NCBI RefSeq assembly: GCF_018785315.1
Contig: NZ_WQPN01000065.1
Location: 1-64,000, forward strand
Source: Clostridium sp. MCC353
GTDB taxonomy: Bacteria > Bacillota > Clostridia > Lachnospirales > Lachnospiraceae
Direction: 5' to 3'
Length of the DNA stretch: 64,000 nt
Shown here: positions 53,410-62,852 of the stretch, one piece after another
Layout: every line of letters begins with the position of its first letter
Position numbering within the stretch: position 1 is the first letter of the stretch
Position numbers and translations under genes: made by a program
Notes under the pieces: generated by a model
Database searches by the model: none
The model's input: only the letters and a program-made list of their open reading frames with translations
What the model was told of the DNA's origin: nothing

Positions 53410-54504
53410 CTAAACTCTGACGATTTCTCCTGTATCCGCTGATTTCTGCGCGGCCTGGATCAGCTCCTGGATATAACGGCCCCGCTCAAAGGTGAGTTCC
53501 GTATCCCTCTTCTTCTGAATGGCATCCAAAAACTGACGTATTTCATAATAGAAATTAATGGCCATCGGCTCTCTCGGCGCGGCGGCATCGGGCCCAAAGC
53601 AGTCTTCCGGTACGGGAACCACCTGGGGAGCCGACTGATAGCCGCCGTCCTGATCTTTTAACTGCAAAGTCAGCTCAAAGGGCCTGGCCCCGTTAAATAT
53701 CATCTTTCCGCCTGCGCCCACGATTTCCAGCATAAATGTGGCGCCGATTCTGCTGGCCGTGAAGTTGTAAAGCGTCCCTTTTTCCGTCCGGCAGGTCCAG
53801 CATGCCACATCATCGTTGGTCACCTTTCCCATAACTCCCGGTTTGCCGATGACCTCTCTCTCCCGGATCAGAATGTCCTGCATACACTGGATTTCCCGGA
53901 TCCTGCCGCAGGAATCCCTAAGCAGGTAATCGCAGATATCCATCATATGGCTTCCGAAGTCGGCCAAAGCCCCGGGGCCCGACAAGTCCTCCTGCATCCT
54001 CCATTCCAGCTTCACATCCGGGTTCGCAATGCGGTCTCCGCCCTGCTCTTCCCGTACAAAAAATACGTTTCCGATTTTCCCTGCGTCAATCAGCTGCTTC
54101 ATGTAAACGAATCCGGGAATATCCCGGTAACAAAGGCCGATCATAGCCACTTTATCCGTCAGCTTCGCATATTTCACCGCTTCCCTGCAGTCTTCGGCAG
54201 TGGGGGCAAAGGGCTTTTCGCAGAGCACATGGCAGCCCGCTTTTAATGCTGCCACCGCCAGTTCCACGTGGGTTCCGTTGGGGGTGCAGATACTGACCGC
54301 GTCACATTTTTCAAAGACTTCCTGCTCATTTTTACAGACCTGGGCGTCTTTTAATTCAAACTTGTCGATGTAATTCCGGGCCCGTTCGGGAAGAATATCA
54401 TATACGGCGGTGATCACCGCGTCCTCACAGAGCTTATAAGACCTGATGTGAAATCCTGCAATTCCAATGGTGTTTCCTACTCCGATAATACCTATACGAA
54501 TCAT
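53410..54504 (-). CDS. Gfo/Idh/MocA family oxidoreductase (second of two)
   Basis: A 364-residue dehydrogenase: Rossmann motif GIIGVGNTIGIAG, catalytic K97 in CEKPFAP, and DFGSHMMDICDYL with the conserved Asp/His. It is only distantly similar to the other copy in the operon, so the two may act on different positions or substrates. AGAAGGAG precedes the ATG. The 162-base gap before it holds five to six tandem copies of a purine-rich unit resembling its own ribosome binding site region. Confidence 0.92.
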   Translation of the reverse strand: MIRIGIIGVGNTIGIAGFHIRSYKLCEDAVITAVYDILPERARNYIDKFELKDAQVCKNEQEVFEKCDAVSICTPNGTHVELAVAALKAGCHVLCEKPFAPTAEDCREAVKYAKLTDKVAMIGLCYRDIPGFVYMKQLIDAGKIGNVFFVREEQGGDRIANPDVKLEWRMQEDLSGPGALADFGSHMMDICDYLLRDSCGRIREIQCMQDILIREREVIGKPGVMGKVTNDDVACWTCRTEKGTLYNFTASRIGATFMLEIVGAGGKMIFNGARPFELTLQLKDQDGGYQSAPQVVPVPEDCFGPDAAAPREPMAINFYYEIRQFLDAIQKKRDTELTFERGRYIQELIQAAQKSADTGEIVRV

Positions 54505-54540
54505 ATTTTTTCTCCTTCTGTTTTTGATTGTGCTATCCGG

Positions 54541-54631
54541 TTTTATTGTTCCTTCTGTTTTAATTGTTCCTTCTGTTTTAATTGTTCTTTCTGTTTTTAT
54601 TGTTCTCTCTGTTTTTATTGTTCTCTCTGTT
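54541..54631 (-). repeat. Tandem 17-18 bp ribosome-binding-site-like repeats
   Basis: On the minus strand five consecutive units of the form CAGARRGAACAATWAAAA run towards the Gfo/Idh start at 54504. A diverged sixth and then CAGAAGGAGAAAAAATATG follow, the true ribosome binding site and start. The units keep the CAGAAGGA core, so the array looks like repeated duplication of the site. It lies inside the operon mRNA between the TIM-barrel gene and the Gfo/Idh gene. Confidence 0.85.
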
Positions 54632-54666
54632 TCAGACGGCGCAGAACATGCTGCCGCCGTTTATTT

Positions 54667-55578
54667 TTACAGATATTGGTTCAGGAACTCTCTGGACTTT
54701 AAAATCCCCTCTGAAACCGCCTCAAGGCTTCCTTCATAGTCCTTATCCTCATGTTCAATGCTGACGGTTCCTTTATAATTAATTTTCTTCAGCTCTCCAA
54801 ACATCCTGCCCCAGTCAATCTCGCCCCTCCCCGGAATCCTGTACGTCCACCAACTGAAGTCCGTAAGGATTCCCGTCTGTTTCAGCCTCTCCCGGTCAAT
54901 CGCGGTGTCCTTTGCATGGAAATGGAAAATACGGCTGCCGAACTCCTGGACCGGCTCATACGGATCGATCATTTCCCAAACCAGATGGCTGGGATCATAG
55001 GCCAGCCCCACCATTTCACTGTCCAGTTGTTCAAATATCCGCCGCCACATCACCGGAGAGACCGCGATATTTCCCATCAGCGGGCAGTTCTCAAAACAGA
55101 TCTTCACGTGGTTCTTCTCCGCCAGTTCTAAAACCGGCTTAAAAGTTTCCAAAAACTGTTCCATACTCCTTACAGGGATTCTCCGTATCATATTTCCACG
55201 GTCCTTCACCGCCGGATCGCGGTCATAAATCCCTTCTTCCACTGTTTTATTGATGCCTGTGGATGTGATCACCTTTTCAATTCCCATTCTCCCGGCAAAT
55301 GCAATCCTCTTTTTTAACTGGGCGATGTGCTCCTTCGCCTCATCTTCATCGCTGCTAAGATAGTTGCGGCAGTAAATCAATGCCGTAATATGTATCTTCC
55401 CTTCCGAGAGCACCTTTTCATATCCTCTTTCATCCAGCGCCAGGGACGGGCCGCATTCCAGATCCGTAAACCCATGTTCCACCGCCCAGGCCGCAACCTG
55501 GTCAAGGCTCTGAAATTCCCCGCTGCCCTGCCGCTTGGCTTCCTCCACCAGGCTGTTGGTTAAAAAACCAAGTTCCAT
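54667..55578 (-). CDS. Sugar phosphate isomerase/epimerase, AP endonuclease 2-like TIM barrel (second of two)
   Basis: A 303-residue xylose isomerase-like TIM barrel with putative metal-site segments FTDLECGPSLAL, KICFENCPLMGNIA, GLAYDPSHLVWEM, IFHFHAKDT and GTVSIEHEDKD. The pattern fits cytoplasmic sugar isomerases or epimerases, with two Glu, Asp and His ligands. The ATG at 55578 is chosen because GGAGGAG is 7 bases upstream; earlier ATGs overlap that site. It is the first gene of the TIM-Gfo-TIM-Gfo operon, behind a promoter with the shared operator. Confidence 0.9.
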   Translation of the reverse strand: MELGFLTNSLVEEAKRQGSGEFQSLDQVAAWAVEHGFTDLECGPSLALDERGYEKVLSEGKIHITALIYCRNYLSSDEDEAKEHIAQLKKRIAFAGRMGIEKVITSTGINKTVEEGIYDRDPAVKDRGNMIRRIPVRSMEQFLETFKPVLELAEKNHVKICFENCPLMGNIAVSPVMWRRIFEQLDSEMVGLAYDPSHLVWEMIDPYEPVQEFGSRIFHFHAKDTAIDRERLKQTGILTDFSWWTYRIPGRGEIDWGRMFGELKKINYKGTVSIEHEDKDYEGSLEAVSEGILKSREFLNQYL

Positions 55579-55606
55579 ATCCATTCTCCTCCATTGCAAT
55601 TCATTT

Positions 55607-55658
55607 TATTAATTTATTTAATTAATTATATGCTAGCACTTTTATCCAGTATAGTCAA
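55607..55658 (-). promoter_or_regulatory. Promoter and ROK-type operator of the Gfo/TIM operon
   Basis: On the minus strand TTGACT (55653-55658) and TAGCAT (55630-55635) are 17 bases apart. The 21-base stretch 55607-55627 matches the palindrome at 49600-49620 at 19 positions and lies immediately downstream of the -10. The geometry is the same as at the other three sites. Confidence 0.75.
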
Positions 55659-55737
55659 GTAGATAACTGTATTTTTTGTACATTAATTTCAGGACTTCGT
55701 AACAGTTCAGAATTGACATGGAGATTCGCATAAAAGC

Positions 55738-55808
55738 GTGAAGGCATTTTCAAAAATCCCTTGACGTTTTAATTTAAAACGTCAAGGGATTTCTGAAAAT
55801 GCCTTCAC
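55738..55808. repeat. RE-3 short form: long hairpin after the ROK gene
   Basis: The arms, starting GTGAAGGCATTTTCAAAAAT on the left, pair over about 33 bp with one mismatch and almost no loop. It lies 24 bases after the stop codon of the second ROK gene. The end sequence matches the inverted ends of the element at 34810-35231. Next to it, at 55700, an AACAGTTCAGA fragment of the RE-2 end type is seen. It may act as terminator of the ROK gene. Confidence 0.85.
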
Positions 55809-55832
55809 ACTCAGTTTTAAAAAAAAAATTGC

Positions 55833-57056
55833 CTACAGCCGCCCGCCCAGCAGTTCCTGAACCACCAGAGCGCAGCATCCCCGGGCCCCCGTATACCGGT
55901 TTGCGTCCACATACTGCACTTCCACATCCAAATGGCTCCGGAAATAGTTATGTTCATAAATCACCTGGTCAAGATACTTTCTCAAAACACGCCCGTTAAA
56001 CAGCGCGCAGTCCACAATCACAAGCTGAGGATTTAACAGGTTTATAATGTTTGCAATGGATATCCCCATATACCTGACCGCCGGAAGAAGGGCCTGCTTT
56101 AACTGGTCGTCTCCCATATCCACCGCATTGACAATTTCTTCAATCTCAGGGTATTGGGGATTTTCACAGATTTCCTTCAGCTGCTTTGCCTTTCCTAACT
56201 CGATCTGATGAGCCGCGCTCTCCCGGATTGCATTCTCGCCAATAAAAGTCTGCAGGCACCCCCGCTTACCGCAGTTGCAGACAGGCCCGTCAATATCCAT
56301 GATCGTATGTCCGATATCCCCGGTTCCAAAATGTTCCCGTCCAAACGGCTCCCCATCCGACATGACACAGCAGGAAATGCCCATCTGGGCAAAATAGTAC
56401 AGATAGACATCCGGCCTGTTTTCACGCTCAAACATGTCCTGGCCGACGGCCCGGGCTCTCACATGATTCTCCACAATGACCGGATAATTCAGCAGTTCTT
56501 CCAAATCCTTTTTAACCGGAAGATCCTCCCAGCCGGTTCCCGTCATGGAACTGCAGACCAGCATGCCGCTCTGGGAATCCACCATTCCAGGCGTTGCCCA
56601 TCCGATTCCAATTATGGATTCTTCATTTATCTCATTTTCACTCAGAATTTCATCCACACACTGTTTTGTTTCCGAAAGCATAGTATCATAACTGCAGCCA
56701 ATCACCTTCATTTTGTGTTTTTTAACGGCAATCTGCTTTCCTCTCAAATCGGAGATGTATAAGATAATGCCGATCGGCCCCCATTCAATCCCCAGCGCAT
56801 ATCCTGCCGTCTCTTCAAAATCAATGGCCGCCGCCCTTCTGCCCAGCGCATTGTTCTGCTCCTTTAACGGCACCTCCTTTAAAATTCCTGTATCCAGCAA
56901 TGACTTTATGGTAGTCGTTACCGTTGGCAGCGCCACTTCCAACTGTCTGGCAATTTCGGTCCTGGTAATTGGACCCTCTTTATAAATCGTCCCCAAAATG
57001 GCCGCGTAATTATCTGCTTTCATTCTCGTCTGATTCAGCCCCGATTTTACGTTCAT
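55833..57056 (-). CDS. ROK-family transcriptional regulator (zinc-motif type)
   Basis: A 407-residue ROK regulator: winged helix at residues 15-65 (YAAILGTIYKEGPITRTEIARQL, PTVTTTIKSLL) and a sugar-kinase-like effector domain (GIGWATPGMVDSQSG; VENHVRARAVG). The zinc motif is intact as GHTIMDIDGPVCNCGKRGC. Comparison with the other ROK protein in the window shows clear relation in the helix-turn-helix, so both could read similar AT-rich operators. It lies between the second importer and the Gfo/TIM operon with its own upstream gap. The start has AGGAGG upstream. Confidence 0.92.
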   Translation of the reverse strand: MNVKSGLNQTRMKADNYAAILGTIYKEGPITRTEIARQLEVALPTVTTTIKSLLDTGILKEVPLKEQNNALGRRAAAIDFEETAGYALGIEWGPIGIILYISDLRGKQIAVKKHKMKVIGCSYDTMLSETKQCVDEILSENEINEESIIGIGWATPGMVDSQSGMLVCSSMTGTGWEDLPVKKDLEELLNYPVIVENHVRARAVGQDMFERENRPDVYLYYFAQMGISCCVMSDGEPFGREHFGTGDIGHTIMDIDGPVCNCGKRGCLQTFIGENAIRESAAHQIELGKAKQLKEICENPQYPEIEEIVNAVDMGDDQLKQALLPAVRYMGISIANIINLLNPQLVIVDCALFNGRVLRKYLDQVIYEHNYFRSHLDVEVQYVDANRYTGARGCCALVVQELLGGRL

Positions 57057-57177
57057 GTCTACCTCCTCGACTGTACTTATTTAAAAACTATTATAAACGT
57101 ATTTATTAGGTTTTTCCAGCCTAACATGATATTAGTTCCTGACTGGCTCCTGACCGTTCATAACAGAATGAATCCAA

Positions 57178-57218
57178 AAGGCCGGACAACGCGTCAGATT
57201 CCTGCGCCGTCCGGCTTT
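57178..57218 (-). terminator. Terminator of the second Opp-type importer operon
   Basis: AAGGCCGGAC..CGCG and GCG..GTCCGGCTT form a stem 27 bases after the OppF stop. On the minus strand it ends in GGCCTTTTGG. The rest of 57057-57177 is AT-rich and must carry the ROK gene promoter; no exact hexamer pair was assigned. Confidence 0.7.
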
Positions 57219-57245
57219 GTTCCTTCTATATAAATAGGTTCTGGA

Positions 57246-58196
57246 TCAGTTTACCTCATGTACCCTGCAGCAGGTTACAAAATGTCCCTTTGATACCTCT
57301 TCCTGCTTCTGCTGCTCATGACATGCTTCTGTCGCAAAAGGACAGCGGGCCGCAAACCGGCATCCCGGTTTCGGATTAATGGGGGATGTGATCTCTCCCT
57401 TTAAAATCTCCCGTTTTGTGGGGTGATGGATATCCACAGACGGAATGGCAGAAAGCAGAGCTTTGGTATATGGATGAAGAGGGGATTTGAAAAGCTCTTT
57501 CGAAGAACATTTCTCCACCACCTGTCCCAGATACATCACGCAGATATCGTCGGAAATATGGCGCACCACCGACATATCATGGGTTACAAACATATAGGTG
57601 AGGCCGTGATCCATCTGCAGCTTCTTTAACAGGTTCAATACCTGGGCCTGGATGGAAACGTCCAGAGCCGACACCGGCTCGTCACACACAATGAACTTGG
57701 GATCCAGAGCCAAAGCCCTGGCAATGCCCACACGCTGCCGGCGGCCTCCGTCCAGTTCATGAGGATATGCCTTCTGAAGGCGCTCGTCGATACCAACCAG
57801 CTCCATCAGCTCCCTTGTCCTGTCTTCGGTTTCCTTCTTGGAAAACCGTTTGGAAACCATAAGAGGTTCACGGATCGTGCTGTCTATGGATTTTCTGGGA
57901 TCCAGAGAGGAATAGGGATCCTGAAAAATGATCTGCATCTTTTCCCGGGCTAATTTCAAATCCTTTCCTGTGACCTTGGTAACATCCTGCCCCTCCAGCA
58001 GAATTCTGCCCGAGGTGCTTTCGTGAAGATGGATAATCGTCCTGCCCAGGGTGGACTTTCCGCATCCTGATTCACCTACAACCCCCAGCGTCTTTCCCGC
58101 ATCAATTGTAAATGTAACATCATCCACAGCATGGAGAAGCCCGCGTGGTGTCTGGAAATATTTTTTTAAATTCTGAACTTCGATTACCGGTACCAT
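57246..58196 (-). CDS. ABC transporter ATP-binding protein, OppF type
   Basis: A 316-residue ATPase with Walker A GESGCGKST, Walker B FIVCDEPVSALD and a C-terminal oligopeptide_HPY segment (NPKPGCRFAARCPFA). The signature is ELDGGRRQR, the same variant as in the other OppF here. The ATG at 58196, with GGAGGG upstream, overlaps nothing and lies just after the OppD stop; 58223 would overlap OppD. Last gene of the importer operon. Confidence 0.93.
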   Translation of the reverse strand: MVPVIEVQNLKKYFQTPRGLLHAVDDVTFTIDAGKTLGVVGESGCGKSTLGRTIIHLHESTSGRILLEGQDVTKVTGKDLKLAREKMQIIFQDPYSSLDPRKSIDSTIREPLMVSKRFSKKETEDRTRELMELVGIDERLQKAYPHELDGGRRQRVGIARALALDPKFIVCDEPVSALDVSIQAQVLNLLKKLQMDHGLTYMFVTHDMSVVRHISDDICVMYLGQVVEKCSSKELFKSPLHPYTKALLSAIPSVDIHHPTKREILKGEITSPINPKPGCRFAARCPFATEACHEQQKQEEVSKGHFVTCCRVHEVN

Positions 58197-58197
58197 A

Positions 58198-59199
58198 TCA
58201 ACCCTCCTGCTCTCTGATCTCATCTAAACGGCAGCAGCGGCACTCATGGCCGTCCTCTGTCTGATAGACGGAAATGGGTTCTTTGCGGCATTCATCCGAA
58301 GCATACTTGCAGCGGGGGCTGAACGCACATCCTTTCGGCAGATCGGTGGGATCCGGCGGAAGTCCTTCAATGGGGTGCAGCCAGATTTCATCCTCGTTCA
58401 TGTCCGGAATGGCGCCAAACAGGCCGATCGTATACGGATGGGACGGATGGTCAAAAATCTGCTCTTTCGTACCGTATTCCACAATATTTCCGGCATAGAT
58501 AACAGCCACATCGTCACAGACCTGGGCAACTACGCCCATATCATGGGTGATCAGCACCATCGCCGTATTATATTTTTTCTGCAAATCCCCGATCAGATCC
58601 ATAACCTGAGCCTGGATGGTCACATCAAGAGCCGTTGTGGGCTCGTCCGCAAGCAGCAGATCCGGGTTGCAGGCTAAAGCGATGGCGATCACAACGCGCT
58701 GCTTCATTCCGCCTGAAAACTGGTGCGGATATTCATAATAGCGCTCCGCAGGAATGCCTACGATTTCCAGCATTTCCTTAGCCCGTGCTTCACAGTCCGT
58801 TTTCCCGTCATTATGAAGACGGATTACCTCAGCAATCTGTTCTCCTACACGCTGAACCGGGTTTAATGCGGTCATAGGATCCTGAAAGATCATGGATACC
58901 TTATTTCCGCGTATTTTCCTTAAATCATGTTCCGGCATGGCCAGCACATCTTCACCGTCCAGAAATATTTTTCCGCCCGCGATCCTGCATCCGATATCCG
59001 GTAAAATCTGCAGGATCGATTTGGCGATTGTCGTTTTTCCTGCGCCGGTTTCTCCAACCAGCCCCACGGTCTTGCCCCGTTCCAGATTAATGGAAACGCC
59101 GTTGACCGCATGTACGATCTGGTCATCTGATTTATATTCCACCACAAGATCCTTTACGGAAAGGAATGGCATATTGTTTTTTGTATTCTCAGACATCAT
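58198..59199 (-). CDS. ABC transporter ATP-binding protein, OppD type
   Basis: A 333-residue ATPase with Walker [10 protein letters not shown], signature FSGGMKQRV, Walker [13 protein letters not shown] and the C-terminal Cys-containing extension ([15 protein letters not shown]). AGGAGGGG precedes the ATG. It lies 10 bases after the OppC-type gene. With OppF it powers uptake through the two permeases upstream. Confidence 0.94.
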   Translation of the reverse strand: MMSENTKNNMPFLSVKDLVVEYKSDDQIVHAVNGVSINLERGKTVGLVGETGAGKTTIAKSILQILPDIGCRIAGGKIFLDGEDVLAMPEHDLRKIRGNKVSMIFQDPMTALNPVQRVGEQIAEVIRLHNDGKTDCEARAKEMLEIVGIPAERYYEYPHQFSGGMKQRVVIAIALACNPDLLLADEPTTALDVTIQAQVMDLIGDLQKKYNTAMVLITHDMGVVAQVCDDVAVIYAGNIVEYGTKEQIFDHPSHPYTIGLFGAIPDMNEDEIWLHPIEGLPPDPTDLPKGCAFSPRCKYASDECRKEPISVYQTEDGHECRCCRLDEIREQEG

Positions 59200-59209
59200 T
59201 TTCCCCTCC

Positions 59210-60076
59210 TTAATTCTTTAATTTCGGATCCAGCGCATCCCTGAGCCCGTCGCCCAGCAGATTCAGTGCCAATACGGTAACGGCAATGGCTAATCCGGGG
59301 AAGATGACCAGATGCGGAGCCTGACGGATGAACTGGCGTGAAGCGGACAGCATGGCCCCCCATTCCGGGGTAGGCGGCTGTACGCCAAGACCGATAAAGC
59401 TCAGTCCGGCCGCCAGGGTAATGGTCTGGGCCACTCCCATGGTTGCCTGTACAATAATTGGGGAAATACAGTTGGGAAGCAGGTGGTTGATAATGATCCG
59501 CCGCTTACTGCAGTTAATGGACTGGGCGGCTTCAATATATTCATTGTCCCTCTCCTTCATCATCTGGGCGCGGAGCATACGCGCCATGCCCGGTATGCTG
59601 CCAACCGACATAGCGATAATCGTATTGAAAAAGCCAGGTCCTAAAACTGCGGAAATAACGATCATTAAAAGCATGCCGGGAATTGCCTGTATGATATCCA
59701 AAAGGCGCATGATCACATTATCCACCTGGCCCCCGAAAAAGCCGGCCACAGCGCCTATGCAGATACCAAGTGTGGTGGAAATCGCAACGGCAATAATGCC
59801 GATGGAGATGGAAAATCTTCCTCCGTAAAGAACACGGCTGAAAATATCACGCCCCATATCATCACATCCAAAGAAATGAGATGAGGATGGCCCCGAAAAA
59901 CAATTCAGCATATCCATGGCCGTATAGTCATATGGTATAATCCATGGGGAAAGCAGGGCCAGAACGAATTCAACCAGTAAAACAGCAAGACCGAACATGG
60001 CTACCTTATTCTTTCTAAGCTGTTTCATAACACGGGCAAATTCGGTCTGCCTTTTTCTAGGTTTTTCAGAAGTCAT
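59210..60076 (-). CDS. ABC transporter permease, OppC type
   Basis: A 288-residue permease of normal length (contrast the 503-residue OppC of the peptide operon). Features: GCDDMGRDIFSRVLYGGRFSISIGI at the domain start and the EAA-like loop EYIEAAQSINCSKRRIIINHLLPN. It starts within the stop of the OppB gene (4-base ATGA overlap), so they are translationally coupled. Five to six membrane segments are expected. Confidence 0.93.
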   Translation of the reverse strand: MTSEKPRKRQTEFARVMKQLRKNKVAMFGLAVLLVEFVLALLSPWIIPYDYTAMDMLNCFSGPSSSHFFGCDDMGRDIFSRVLYGGRFSISIGIIAVAISTTLGICIGAVAGFFGGQVDNVIMRLLDIIQAIPGMLLMIVISAVLGPGFFNTIIAMSVGSIPGMARMLRAQMMKERDNEYIEAAQSINCSKRRIIINHLLPNCISPIIVQATMGVAQTITLAAGLSFIGLGVQPPTPEWGAMLSASRQFIRQAPHLVIFPGLAIAVTVLALNLLGDGLRDALDPKLKN

Positions 60077-61044
60077 TTCTTCACCTTCTTTCCTTTTTTT
60101 ACGGTAGAATACTGGGCCTTAATTCGTGGGTCCACAGCCGCATAAAGCAAATCGATCAACAGCATCATAAGGCTGAATGAAATTGCCAGGATGATGGTTC
60201 CGCCCTGTACAATCGGATAGTCACGGTTATTGACCGCGCCGATGATATAAGTACCCATACCCGGGATAGAAAAAATCGTTTCAATGATCATGGCCCCGCC
60301 CAAAAGCCGTCCGAAGGCGGTTCCCATCATGGTGATGATGGGAATCAGGGCATTTTTAAGGGCATGTTTAACAATTACCGCATTTTCCGGAACTCCTTTA
60401 GAACGGGCTGTCGTAATATAATCCGCCCGAATTACATCCAGCATAGAAGAACGGGTCTGACGGGCACAGTTGGCAAGGGCGCCCGCGCAGTTGGCAATGG
60501 CCGGCAGTATGTAGTATTTCAGTCCGGCAATACCGGTTCCTATGCCCATGGCCGGAAGCCAGCCAAGCTTTACGGAAAACAGCAGTACCAACAGCAGGGC
60601 CAGCCAGAAGTTGGGAATCGCAACACCAATCAAAGCCAATACCATGGATACATGATCCTGCCAGCGGTTCTGATGGGTTGCCGCCATAATGCCGAGAGGT
60701 ATGCCCAGGCCGAAGGCAACCAGCAGAGTTACCACCGTAAGCGTCAGGGTACGCGGCATACGGTCCATAATTGTAGAGATAATATCTACATTAGTAATCC
60801 AGGATTTTCCAAAGTCAAAGTGAATAAATACATCACTCATATAGGTTGCCAGGCGCACGACAAAAGGTTTATCGAGGCCCAGTTCAATTCTCTTTGCCAC
60901 CAGATCCGCTTCTGTTGCGGTTGTGCCGAGAATAATCTCCGCCGGATCGCCGGGGCAGAATGTCATCATGGTAAAAACCAGGATGGTAACACCGAGGACA
61001 ATGGGAATCATCCATAATAATCGTTTTCCTATATATCTGAGCAT
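60073..61044 (-). CDS. ABC transporter permease, OppB type
   Basis: A 323-residue permease of normal length: N-terminal segment YIGKRLLWMIPIVLGVTILVF, the signature FCPGDPAEIILG and the EAA loop TTARSKGVPENAVIVKHALKNALIP. It forms the channel with the OppC-type protein. It lies 40 bases after the binding-protein stop. The start codon is preceded by GGAGGGG at suitable spacing. Confidence 0.93.
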   Translation of the reverse strand: MLRYIGKRLLWMIPIVLGVTILVFTMMTFCPGDPAEIILGTTATEADLVAKRIELGLDKPFVVRLATYMSDVFIHFDFGKSWITNVDIISTIMDRMPRTLTLTVVTLLVAFGLGIPLGIMAATHQNRWQDHVSMVLALIGVAIPNFWLALLLVLLFSVKLGWLPAMGIGTGIAGLKYYILPAIANCAGALANCARQTRSSMLDVIRADYITTARSKGVPENAVIVKHALKNALIPIITMMGTAFGRLLGGAMIIETIFSIPGMGTYIIGAVNNRDYPIVQGGTIILAISFSLMMLLIDLLYAAVDPRIKAQYSTVKKGKKVKK

Positions 61045-61084
61045 AAGTCCCCTCCAAGTTGATTTCCAAAAAAGAAACAGTTTC

Positions 61085-62761
61085 CTATTCTGTAAACTGG
61101 CAGGCTGCCGGGTTTACATAGTTTGTAAGTCCGCCTCTCACCTCTTTTACAAGGCCGGCGTCATTGCGCCAGATTGTAAAGGACTGTGGGTTTACAAGGC
61201 CATATGCGATTGCAGATTCTTTGATGTAGTTATGAACCTCATCAATATTCTCTTCCGTAAATCCGTCTACTGTCCAGGTTTTGTATAAAAGCTCAGCCAG
61301 ATCGTAGTCATGACGGCTTGTAGCGTCCCCTGTTTCATAAGCGGCCGGGTCATAACGGATGGTCCAGTGATCCGGAAGGTAGGTTCCACCGATGGTATTT
61401 AAGAACATGTCATACTTGGTTCCATCCAGACGGATTGAGGTCAAAAGCGCCATATCCACACTGTAAAGCTCTGCTTTAATGCCCACTGCCGCCAGGTAAT
61501 TCTGGATCATCTGGGCCAGTCTTGAAACAAATGTGCTGGAAGAACAAAGAATGGTCAGTGTCTCTCCATTGTAATTGGAAGCTGCCAGCAGTTCTTTTGC
61601 TTTTTCCACGTCATATTCATAATAGGGTTCATTTTTCCATTTCTCAAGGAAGCCGATTCTGTCAGGAGGGCATACATCCCACATCTGGGTGCCGTAGCCG
61701 GAACAAAGGCCGGTTATCAGTCCCTGTGCGTCAATGGCATAGCAGATGGCCTGGCGCAGATTCTGGTCTTCAGCAACTACACGGCTTTCCGCTCCTGAGA
61801 AGAACATCTCCCAGCCCTGCTGTCCATCAGTTAAATTGACGACAAACTGATCATTGCCTACAAACTGTGCTCCTGTGGTGGAATCCACATCGATGCCCAG
61901 CTCAACGGTTCCTGTTTCAAGGGCAATTCCCAACTGGGAAGCTTCTGTAATAATGCTGTAGTTTAACTGTTTTACCAAAGGACGCACACACTCAGGAAGC
62001 GCCTCAATATCGGTCTGCCAGTAATCATCCCGTCTGGTGAAACCAATGCTGTTGCCGGGAGTGAACTCCGTACATTCATAAGCTGAGGTCGTCACAGCTT
62101 TGGTTGCGAACTCATCAGAACTGGCTTTAAAAGCGCTTTCTGAAATGATCTTTGTATCGAATAAGAGAGCCTCAAATGCGCCCACAATATTGGTTGTCAG
62201 TTTCACATCAAAGGTATAATCACCTGTCTTGGTTACGCTTTCCACTTTGCTGAAGTTGGGCATTAAAGCTTTCTCCATAGCTGTATTGATATACCAGACA
62301 ACATCGGACGCGGTGATCTTATTTCCTTCACTGTCCGTAATCATATCCCAGATTTCAATGCTGTATGTATAGCCGCCGTCCTTTGTCTCCCAGGATTTGG
62401 CCGCCCATGGTTCCATCTTGCCGCTTGCAGGTGAAAGAATTGCAAGAGATTCAAACAAATTCAGAAGATAGGGGGCGTTTCGTCCCGTATTGGACCGGAA
62501 ACAGGTAAGGGAATCGATGGATACATTATATCCTATATTCAGTGTTTTTCCCCCAAGGGTGCTGCTGGCCGCCACAGGTTCCGTCTCAGGTGTGGCTGGG
62601 GCGGTTTGTCCTCCCGCAGTGGTTTCAGCTCCCGATGCCGCTGCTGTTGTGCTGCCGCTATTGCCGGCTGAGGTTTTAGAACCGCCGCATCCGGCCACAG
62701 AAACAGCCATAAGGGATGCCGCTAAAGCAAGAGATGCCAGCCTGCTGATACTTTTCTTCAT
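61085..62761 (-). CDS. ABC transporter substrate-binding lipoprotein (SBP_bac_5)
   Basis: A 558-residue binding protein of the OppA/DppA class. The signal ends in lipobox SVAGCGG, followed by a Ser/Thr/Ala-rich linker, and the domain begins KTLNIGYNVSIDSLTCF. Some SBP_bac_5 proteins bind oligosaccharides; its place in a sulfatase locus and under the shared operator makes a sulfated oligosaccharide a reasonable guess. The ATG at 62761 follows AGGAGGAAA; the in-frame ATG at 62824 lacks a site. First gene of the importer operon. Confidence 0.92.
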   Translation of the reverse strand: MKKSISRLASLALAASLMAVSVAGCGGSKTSAGNSGSTTAAASGAETTAGGQTAPATPETEPVAASSTLGGKTLNIGYNVSIDSLTCFRSNTGRNAPYLLNLFESLAILSPASGKMEPWAAKSWETKDGGYTYSIEIWDMITDSEGNKITASDVVWYINTAMEKALMPNFSKVESVTKTGDYTFDVKLTTNIVGAFEALLFDTKIISESAFKASSDEFATKAVTTSAYECTEFTPGNSIGFTRRDDYWQTDIEALPECVRPLVKQLNYSIITEASQLGIALETGTVELGIDVDSTTGAQFVGNDQFVVNLTDGQQGWEMFFSGAESRVVAEDQNLRQAICYAIDAQGLITGLCSGYGTQMWDVCPPDRIGFLEKWKNEPYYEYDVEKAKELLAASNYNGETLTILCSSSTFVSRLAQMIQNYLAAVGIKAELYSVDMALLTSIRLDGTKYDMFLNTIGGTYLPDHWTIRYDPAAYETGDATSRHDYDLAELLYKTWTVDGFTEENIDEVHNYIKESAIAYGLVNPQSFTIWRNDAGLVKEVRGGLTNYVNPAACQFTE

Positions 62762-62852
62762 ATAAATTTCCTCCTTTTGCCAATTGCCCCGTCCTGCTCC
62801 TTCTCCGAATATCAGCAGAAACATAATACGGACGCGTTCAGCTTCATTTATT

